A stretch of 64,000 bases of DNA from Omphiscola glabra (taxonomy: Eukaryota; Mollusca; Gastropoda; Lymnaeidae), in contig OZ024802.1 in assembly GCA_964017045.1 (NCBI GenBank), forward strand, positions 27,468,293 to 27,532,292. The letters are read 5' to 3'. Positions 55,915-64,000 of the stretch are shown piece after piece; position 1 is the first letter of the stretch, and every line of letters starts with the position of its first letter. The translations under genes and the position numbers were made by a program. The notes below the pieces were generated by a model, which worked only from the letters and a program-made list of their open reading frames with translations, did no database searches and was not told the DNA's origin.

Positions 55915-56186
55915 CAGGGCCGTCTTAAAAGCATCGGGGGCCTTGGGCAAAGTATTGCGCTGAGGACCCCCCCCCCCCCCACCTTTTCACCTCTAGCCTA
56001 TTCAAGCTTGTTAGGAAAAGCCTTTGGGGTGTGCAGGTGGACCCGTGCGTTATGACCAATGTTTCTTTCAGAAAATTTCATTGGTTGGGAGTGTGGGGGA
56101 GGAGGGTGCTTTTCAGGCGTTAGGGATGGCAGGGAGGGATCTATCAGCCCCAAAGTTAGACATGACGTCACCCAGGCCCGGCTCTG
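55915..56186. mobile_element. MITE with CAGGGCCG ends, about 270 bp
   Basis: Left end CAGGGCCGTCTTAAAAGCAT, with GGGGGCCTTGGGCAAAG behind it; right end AGGCCCGGCTCTG. Eight terminal bases match with one change. A run of 15 C lies at 55967-55981. The design is hAT-like and the copy non-autonomous. Confidence 0.65.
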
Positions 56187-56414
56187 ATTCCGTCGTACCC
56201 CCCCTCCCAATTTCTACCGACATAAATAAATACAATTTAATTCCGATTGTAGGTACGCTTTTGATCCAAACTTATAGTTTCGCCCCTGAAATATATATTA
56301 CCCCACTAATTATTTTTTTTTAAAATTCAAACTTTTTATTTGTTTCAACAACTCGAAAAAATTATTTTAAAAATGAAGAAAAAAGGTGTTCTTTTTAAAA
56401 GGCTGCTAAATTAT

Positions 56415-58195
56415 TGCATCATTATATAAAGCAATATGCCCTATACACGTTAACTAACATCATTATATAATGCCATATGCCCTATACACGTTAACTAAAA
56501 TCATTATATAAAGCCATATGCCCTGTACACGTTAACTAACATCATTATATAAATCAATATGCCCTGTACACGTTAACTAACATCATTATATAATGCCATA
56601 TGCCCTGTACACGTTAACTAACATCATTATATATTGCCATATGCCCTGTACACGTTAACTAACATCATTATATAAATCAATATGCCCTGTACACGTTAAC
56701 TAACATCATTATATAAATCAATATGCCCTGTACACGTTAACTAACATCATTATATAATGCCATATGCCCTGTACACGTTAACTAACATCATTATATATTG
56801 CCATATGCCCTGTACACGTTAACTAACATCATTATATAAATCAATATGCCCTGTACACGTTAACTAACATCATTATATAAATCAATATGCCCTGTACACG
56901 TTAACTAACATCATTATATAATGCCATATGCCCTGTACACGTTAACTAACATCATTATATATTGCCATATGCCCTGTACACGTTAACTAACATCATTATA
57001 TAAATCAATATGCCCTGTACACGTTAACTAACATCATTATATAATGCCATATGCCCTGTACACGTTAACTAACATCATTATATATTGCCATATGCCCTGT
57101 ACACGTTAACTAACATCATTATATAAATCAATATGCCCTGTACACGTTAACTAACATAATTATATAAAGCCATATGCCCTATACACGTTAACTAACATAA
57201 TTATATAAAGCCATATGCCCTATACACGTTAACTAACATCATTATATAAAGCAATATGCCCTGTACACGTTAACTAACATCATTATATAAATCAATATGC
57301 CCTGTACACGTTAACTAACATCATTATATAAAACCATATGCCCTGTACACGTTAAGTAACATAATTATATAAAGCCATATGCCCTGTACACGTTAACTAA
57401 CATAATTATATAAAGCCATATGCCCTATACACGTTAACTAACATAATTATATAAAGCCATATGCCCTATACACGTTAACTAACATCATTATATAAAGCCA
57501 TATGCCCTATACACGTTAACTAACATCATTATATAAAGCAATATGCCCTGTACACGTTAACTAACATCATTATATAAAGCAATATGCCCTGTACACGTTA
57601 ACTAACATCATTATATAAAACCATATGCCCTGTACACGTTAAGTAACATCATTATATAAAGCAATATGCCCTATACACGTTAACTAACATCATTATATAA
57701 AGCAATATGCCTTATACACGTTAACTAACATCATTATATAAAGCAATATGCCCTATACACGTTAACTAACATCATTATATAAAGCAATATGCCTTATACA
57801 CGTTAACTAACATCATTATATAAAGCAATATGCCCTGTACACGTTAACTAACATCATTATATAAAACCATATGCCCTGTACACGTTAAGTAACATCATTA
57901 TATAAAGCAATATGCCCTATACACGTTAACTAACATCATTATATAAAGCAATATGCCCTATACACGTTAACTAACATCATTATATAAAGCAATATGCCTT
58001 ATACACGTTAACTAACATCATTATATAAAGCAATATGCCCTGTACACGTTAACTAACATCATTATATATAAAGCCATATGCCATATGTCTTATAGGCCTA
58101 CACGTTAACTAACATCATTATATATAAAGCCATATGTCCTATTACCATATGCCCTGTACACGTTAACTAAAATCATGATATAAAACCATATGCCC
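56415..58195. repeat. 41-bp satellite, about 43 copies, with higher-order order
   Basis: CATCATTATATAAAGCAATA and TGCCCTGTACACGTTAACTA form the unit at 41-bp spacing. In 56530-57130 the variable hexamer cycles through AAATCA, AATGCC, ATTGCC, AAATCA, giving a 164-bp superunit. In 57150-58060 a different set (AAAGCC, AAAGCA, AAACCA) occurs. GTTAAC and TGTACA palindromes are kept in most copies. The last units before 58195 are disordered. Confidence 0.95.
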
Positions 58196-58635
58196 TATAT
58201 TTAAAGCAATAAACTGAACAGCGTGCCGCCGGCATTGATTCAGTGACGCCATTCATTGACGGAGGAGGAGCTACACGAATGGGCGTGGGCGGGCTTTGGG
58301 ATTGGCTAACCCGATGGGAGTGTCATGGTAGTTATTAAAAACACATGGACGAATGCTCTTATGGAGCGGCAACACGAGAAACTATATTAAAGGGTCGCGG
58401 CATTAGGAAGGTTGAGAACCGCTGTACTAGAACATATAGAAGTTGAGGCCAGAGGAGTCGCTCTCTGCCCACGACACCCAAAATTCAATATTCTATAGGA
58501 CGGAAACGCCCTTGATTCTGTCCTGTGGCCCACAATTCTCAATCTATCCACTAAACGTGCAATGCTCGGGTTAGACCGATTTATCTCAAGTTTGAAAAAA
58601 AAAAGTGATTTTTGTGTGTGTCTCCCGTTAAGCAA

Positions 58636-58896
58636 ATTTTAAGTGTTAGCATCAGCATGGGGCAATGCATGTGATTGAAGGAAAGGGCAACCTTGTACAG
58701 TATTTTAAGTGTTAGCATCAGCATGGGGCAATGCCTGTGATTGAAGGAAAGGGCAACCTTGTACAGTATTTTAAGTGTTAGCATCAGCATGGGGCAATGC
58801 CTGTGATTGAAGGAAAGGGCAACCTTGTACAGTATTTTAAGTGTTAGCATCAGCATGGGGCAATGCCTGTGATTGAAGGAAAGGGCAACCTTGAAC
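58636..58896. repeat. 66-bp tandem repeat, 4 copies
   Basis: TGTTAGCATCAGCATGGGGC and GATTGAAGGAAAGGGCAACC repeat four times almost unchanged. Confidence 0.93.
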
Positions 58897-59332
58897 ATTG
58901 TGTTATAGTTACGCTCAAATTTGCCCCGAACAAGCGATGATATTGTATGCGGTGAAAGACCTTATTTTATATTTTTTAAAGCATTATCCTAAAATGTATC
59001 CATGGGATGTCAATCCTCAAATTTTAATCAGCCTACGTTAATTAGAATTTCAATGGTAAGTATATGGACCTGGCTTTGTCAAGTTCAATATTTATCACGA
59101 CTACCCAGGTACCCGTTTAGCAGCCAGGTGGGCCAGGTTAAGGACACATGGCGGCCCGGATCTTGCCCGCGGGCCGTTGTTTGGAGACCCTTGATTTAAA
59201 GCTTGATTATGGGGAAAGCTTAAAAAAGACAGAACGAAAAGGATGTATCGACCAAAAGCTTTCGTCACCGGACACAACAACTAAAAAAGAAAATGAAAAA
59301 AAAAAAAAGAAACCTAGCTCCAACGATATTGA
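58897..59332. other. no recognisable gene
   Basis: Short frames at 59002-59199 and 59148-59351 have no family match. GGCCCGGATCTTGCCCGCGG and CCGTTGTTTGGAGACCCTTG at about 59153-59192 look like a hAT right end. Confidence 0.4.
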
Positions 59333-59625
59333 TTTCAATATCAAGAGGTAGCCAGAAAGTAATTGTATCAATATCAAGAGGTAGCCAGGAAGTAATTGTA
59401 TCAATATCAAGAGGTAGCCAGGAAGTAATTGTATCAATATCAAGAGGTAGCCAGGAAGTAATTGTATCAATATCAAGAGGTAGCCAGGAAGTAATTGTAT
59501 CAAGAGGTAGCCAGGAAGTAATTGTATCAATATCCATAGGTAGCCAGGAAGTAATTGTATCAATATCAAGAGGTAGTCAGGAAGTAATTGTATCAATATC
59601 AAGAGGTAGCCAGGAGGTAATTGTA
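59333..59625. repeat. 33-bp minisatellite, 9 copies
   Basis: AATATCAAGAGGTAGCCAGG then AAGTAATTGTATC repeats. One copy near 59498 lacks nine bases, an in-frame loss that keeps frames open on both strands. Confidence 0.93.
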
Positions 59626-59904
59626 AAAAAAAATTTAACAAAAAAAAATATGGGAAATGAGAGCTAGTTTTCTTTTAATGTTCATTTCCTTGCGGATAAT
59701 TTGTACAAGTCGGCGACATCGTCAAAACAAAAGGTGTACACATTGTAACGTGTCCACAAATTTATACATTTTCACATTTGTCCCAAATGTAAGATGTGAG
59801 ATGATTACAGCAATGGCGAATAATCGACCAAAATAAGAGCAAGGTCATTGACCTAATATTTTGTGCTAAATCTTCAATTTAGTCAAACCGTTAGGCCGTT
59901 AGGC

Positions 59905-60370
59905 GTGTAAAAGCGTCCAGGTCACCTGACCTATCCAAGGTGTAAAATCGTACAGGTCACCTAACATATCTAAGGTGTAAAATCGTCCAGGTGAACTGAC
60001 CCTATCTTGAGTGTAAAATAAGCGAGGTCGCCTGACCTATCCAAGGTGTAAAATCGTACAGGTCACCTAACATATCTAAGGTGTAAAATCGTCCAGGTGA
60101 ACTGACCCTATCTTGAGTGTAAAATAAGCGAGGTCGCCTGACCTATCCAAGGTGTAAAATCGTACAGGTCACCTAAAATATCTAAGGTGTAAAATCGTCC
60201 AGGTGAACTGACCCTATCTTGAGTGTAAAATAAGCGAGGTCGCCTGACCTATCCAAGGTGTAAAATCGTACAGGTCACCTAACATATCTAAGGTGTAAAA
60301 TCGTCCAGGTGAACTGACCCTATCTTGAGTGTAAAATAAGCGAGGTCGCCTGACAAGCCTCAAGTGTAAA
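59905..60370. repeat. 106-bp trimeric higher-order array, 4 copies
   Basis: Three related about 35-bp subunits follow in fixed order: GTGTAAAATCGTACAGGTCA, GTGTAAAATCGTCCAGGTGA and GTGTAAAATAAGCGAGGTCG. AGCGAGG recurs at 60021, 60127 and 60233, so the superperiod is 106 bp. Confidence 0.93.
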
Positions 60371-61654
60371 AAAAAATAATTCCTCAAGGTAGTTCGTCAA
60401 AATGTAACTCGAGGAACATAGTCAACAAGGTCATCTAATTCTACTGCACTCAAATTATAACAGACCAGCAAACACTGCTAAACCCACTTTTCTAATACCT
60501 TCATCGACACAAATAATTTTTCCTACAATCAATTTTTTTTCCCCTTCTCCCAAAAAGTTCTAAGCCTTTCGTCTGTTGATCCAAGTAGATTCCCCCCCTC
60601 CCCCCCAAAACTCCGACTTGGATATTAGGACATCACAGAGCTGTCGCGTGGCCGAGAAGATTTCAACCAATCACCAAACGAAAGCTGCGACAACAGCCAA
60701 TCAGAAACGAGCTCGGACGTAAACAATGGGCAGGGGAAAAAAAAACGATGCTGTAGTTCTTTAGAAATGCAGACTTTAGTTTTAGCACCTTCCTGGTTGT
60801 ATAAGAATGGCGCAAGACATGGTGTGGGGCGCAAAAATTTGACCGGCACGTGTTTCTGTGAGGATATTACTTATTTCGTACAACTTTTACGATCTAGAGG
60901 TAAAACACGTGTGGCGTGTGTTAAATTAGAGGAGCCGAAAGGTGGCGCCACGAAGCTATTGGAACAATTCTAGTTAATGTGTCAGGCTATGCTCATTTCG
61001 TTATTTTAATATAATTCCCAAATTGTTGTCTTTGAGAACTAAATTTAAACAGAAATTGCCGTAAACTCAAATAGACTAACATTTTTAATAAAACATAAAT
61101 GTATACGAAGTCCATTTCGAATAAATGTCAATATATTCTTTATATCATTATTCTTTTCTACAAAATTTCTTTAAATTTGCCTACAATTTAAAAAAAAAAG
61201 GATATCCATAATGCGTACAGAATAAACATAAAAATAAGTAATAAACAGAGTAGTCAATATGAAGTATAGACGGAAAGTTCCGCCCGCAAAAAGTGCTACC
61301 ATTAGGGGGGGGGGCCGCACTCCCCAACTCCACTCCCCGTTTCATACCACATGAAGCAGGAAAAACATTTCAATTAAATATAGAAATTAATTTTAATTTA
61401 ATTTTTAAATTAGTGAAAAATTGGCGTGGTTGGGGGGGGGGGGGGGAATAAGGAACAATCTCATGATATAAAAAAATAATCGAGATAGAGAGATCGTGGA
61501 CAGGACAGTGATCATGATCTAAAGAGTCAGACACAGAAAGAAGCAACGCCACACACACACACAAATAGACACATACAGAGAGAGAGAGAGTTATATAAAG
61601 AGAGATAGTGATATAGAGAGGAGGAGAGAGAAAGAGTAAAAATGAGAGTGTATG
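60371..61654. other. no recognisable gene
   Basis: Frames at 60625-60849 and 60767-60973 overlap on opposite strands without recognised domains. CA and GA microsatellites lie at about 61550-61640, and G runs near 61305 and 61431-61446. Confidence 0.45.
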
Positions 61655-61935
61655 TGGGCGGTCAAATTGGCCACAGCGTTATGTCAAAGTGACCCAAGGG
61701 CGGTCAAATTGGCCACAACGTGATGTCAAAGTGACACCATGGCGGTCAAATTGGCCACATCGTGATGTCAAAGTGACCCCAGGGCGGTCAATTTGGCCAC
61801 AACGTGATGTCAAAGTGACCCGAGGGCGGTCAAATCGGCCACAACGTGATGTCAAAGTGACCCGAGGGCGGTCAAATTGGCAACAACGTGATGTCAAAGT
61901 GACCTGAGGGCGGTCAAATTGGCCACAACGTGTAA
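61655..61935. repeat. 42-bp minisatellite, about 6.5 copies
   Basis: GGGCGGTCAAATTGGCCACA and ACGTGATGTCAAAGTGACCC repeat; both strands stay open. Confidence 0.93.
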
Positions 61936-62209
61936 CTGATCTCCTGTTAACATTCAATGAAAGTCACATGTCCGTGTTACGTCATACACGTGACCTTGAA
62001 GTACTGAAATCATTTTACAAAAATCAACTTCGGCAATGACAACAAATCCATGAGAAAAAATTGATTAGTGATTGGGGAAATCCGAGGTCCCCCGCTTTCT
62101 ACTACAAATGTACATCACGTTTTTAATTCATTTTCATTCACCATTCGGCTCTGAGACATCGCCCCCCCCCCCCCCCCCCCCCCGTTTTTTTTTTTTTTTT
62201 CCAGTGTTC
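61936..62209. other. unique stretch with C22/T tract
   Basis: Includes 22 C at 62162-62183 followed by about 17 T. No gene. Confidence 0.5.
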
Positions 62210-62415
62210 ATGACGTTTATCTGACCCCCTGCATTTGTCCATCGCTTTATGGACTCCTTACGCCTCATGCGTTTCAAACACTTCGTTTGACCCTTTGCAT
62301 TGTACTTGACGTTTATCTGACCCCTTGCATTTGTCCATCGCTTTATGGACCCCTTACGCATCATGCGTTTCAAACACTTCATTTGACCCCTTGCATTGTA
62401 CATGACGGTTATCAT
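62210..62415. repeat. 96-bp tandem duplication
   Basis: GACGTTTATCTGACCCC at 62212 and 62308 begins two units sharing CATTTGTCCATCGCTTTATG. A third start lies at 62404. Confidence 0.88.
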
Positions 62416-62524
62416 TTTAAACCAGGCTTCATCTGACCCCTTGCGTATTTTTAAAAAAACTTTCCTCTGACCCCTTGCGAATGTCTAAACATCACTTGAA
62501 CACCTCGAATTTTTCATAAACTCT

Positions 62525-62790
62525 ATCTTGCCCCTTGCATTTATAATATTGCCCCTTGCATTTATAATCTTGCCCCTTGCATTTATAAAATTGCCCCTTG
62601 AATTTATAATCTTGCCCTTGCATTTATAATCTTGCCCCTTGCATTATAATCTTGCCGCTTGTATTTATAATCTTGCCCCTTGCATTTATAATCTTGCCCC
62701 TTGCATTTATAATCTTGCCCCTTGCATTTATAATCTTGCCCTTTGCATTTATAATATTGCCGCTTGCATTTATAATACACTTCGTCTTGA
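62525..62790. repeat. 20-21-bp minisatellite, about 13 copies
   Basis: CTTGCATTTATAATCTTGCC then C repeats. Its core CCCCTTGCATTT also ends the 96-bp units upstream (GACCCCTTGCATTTG), so the short array probably grew from that unit. Confidence 0.9.
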
Positions 62791-62949
62791 CGACTGCTTC
62801 CGCAGTGCCATCTTGAGGCATGGGCACACTAGGCCCTTCCCCAGGGCCTTACGCCTCTGTGGGGGCCTCATGCCTTAAGGGTCCTCACGTCTCTGGGGGG
62901 CCTCACGCCTCTCGGGAACCTGAATGCATCACTTTGCCCATCGCCCCCA

Positions 62950-63300
62950 TTCAGTTTGGTCGAACGGAAGTTTGGTCGAACGGAATTTTGGTCTAACGGA
63001 AGTTTGGTCTAACGGAAGTTTGGTCCTGCGGAAGTTTGGTCGAACGGAAGTTTGGTCGAACGGAAGTTTGGTCGAACGGAAGTTTGGTCGAACGGAAGTT
63101 TGGTCGAACGGAAGTTTGGTCGAACGGAAGTTTAGTCGAATTGTTTTTTCAGTTCACTCGATCAAATTTTCGTCAATTATCTTTGTGAACGCACTATACT
63201 ATAAACTAAAACAAAATTTGCTCGTGTGAACTGAAAATAAAATTCGATCACATTTCCGTTCGACCAAACTTCCGTCGATCAATTTTCCGTCGATGAAATA
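62950..63300. mobile_element. palindromic element with a 16-bp array in its left arm
   Basis: GTTTGGTCGAACGGAA repeats about 11 times at 62955-63135. The inverse TTCCGTTCGACCAAACTTCC occurs once at 63256. Inside, TTTTCAGTTCACTCGATCAA (63148) pairs with CTCGTGTGAACTGAAAAT (63222). The whole is a hairpin-capable element in which only one arm has expanded. Confidence 0.75.
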
Positions 63301-63439
63301 TTTTTTCAAACAAATTTCCGGATACGATCGGGACCGTCTGAATATTTAATAGTTAAATAAGGATACATAAATGTGCAATATAATTAGCTTTTGATATTTC
63401 AATAGTTTCCGGTATCGCATGATTTTATAAGTCGTACGC

Positions 63440-63585
63440 ATGTGTACCCTGATTACGTTGTCCACTGTGTAAGTTGGCCTGCCTTACACGTGCACCCTGA
63501 TTACATTGTCCACTGTGTAAGTTGGCATGCCCCACACGTGCACCCTGATTACATTGTCCACTGTGTAAGTTCGCATGCCCTAGAA
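63440..63585. repeat. 48-bp tandem repeat, 3 copies
   Basis: CACCCTGATTACATTGTCCA and CTGTGTAAGTTGGCATGCC repeat three times. Confidence 0.9.
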
Positions 63586-63778
63586 CTAACGCCCCGTTTG
63601 TGCCGCTGGTGAAAATGTTACATATGTTGGCCGCCGAGATAACAACAAAGATAACTCATTTACTATCATGTGTAATTTTAGATCATGTGTAGCTTGGGGA
63701 AAAAAAACACTTACACACACGCTATTGCTAGTGTAAAAAAAAATATTTAAAAAAAACCAACTGAAAAAACACAAGAGC

Positions 63779-64000
63779 CTCGACAAGTTCTTTGGTCACC
63801 TTCTCAACAAGTTCTTTGGTCACCTTCTCAACAAGTTCTTTGGTCACCTTCTCAACAAGTTCTTTGGTCACCTTCTCAACAAGTTCTTTGGTCACCTTCT
63901 CAACAAGTTCTTTGGTCACCTTCTCAACAAGTTCTTTGGTCACCTTCTCAACAAGTTCTTTGGTCACCTTCTCAACAAGTTCTTTGGTCACCTTCTCAAC
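63779..64000. repeat. 24-bp minisatellite, at least 9 copies, cut by the window edge
   Basis: CAACAAGTTCTTTGGTCACC then TTCT repeats without visible change to the last base. The minus strand encodes TKELVEKV repeats, open from the edge to 63728. Whether this is an exon of a gene to the right cannot be told. Confidence 0.93.

Larger units (their letters stand above)
54736..58424. mobile_element. candidate hAT element, 3.7 kb, filled with a satellite
   Basis: Left end CAGCCGTTCCCAACCTCTGT then TAAGCGCACCC; right end GGGTCGCGGCATTAGGAAGG then TTGAGAACCGCTG. These are the two opposite ends of Charlie-like hAT elements (CAGCGGTTCTCAACC), and the right subterminal GAAACTATATTAAAGGGTCG is typical. 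There is no transposase frame. An 8-bp target duplication is not seen, so the two ends may belong to separate copies. Confidence 0.55.

Overview
This is animal nuclear DNA. It holds two split protein-coding genes on the + strand with GT-AG introns, in AT-rich sequence packed with tandem repeats and small transposon remnants. The species cannot be determined from the window. A mollusc or another lophotrochozoan would fit the gene structure, the hAT-type and TA-flanked MITEs and the decayed non-LTR retrotransposons, but this is inference.

Gene 1 (1277-20657) is the 3' part of an NDR-family AGC kinase, orthologous to STK38/STK38L and fly tricornered. Ten exons encode about 365 residues, from the glycine-rich loop region to the stop. 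The exons before the glycine-rich loop lie left of the window. Gene 2 (29975-33816) is a complete four-exon gene for RNA polymerase I subunit RPA43 (POLR1F, formerly TWISTNB), about 255 residues. The two lie head to tail with about 9.3 kb between them. I see no functional link between them.

Most of the rest is minisatellite. I count roughly 50 distinct tandem arrays with units of 14 to 172 bp, and almost none are related to one another. The largest is a 4-kb satellite in kinase intron 6 (13806-17850). It passes from a 33-bp monomer, through a dimeric 69-bp higher-order unit repeated 26 times, to a 35-bp monomer repeated 43 times; no indels are visible in the last two zones. A second large array (56415-58195, 41-bp unit, about 43 copies) also shows higher-order order. 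Two arrays have grown from exon ends: the donor of the WEHIR exon is copied about eight times, and the end of the HRDIKPDN exon is duplicated once.

From 33.8 kb to the right edge I recognise no intact gene. This part holds minisatellites, hAT-like non-autonomous elements, a palindromic family carrying YY1-like AAGATGGCGGC sites near 51.2-54.2 kb, degenerate TTAGGG-rich arrays, and reverse-transcriptase relics. Nearly all long open frames there are repeat units whose length keeps a frame open, often on both strands, and I do not treat them as genes.
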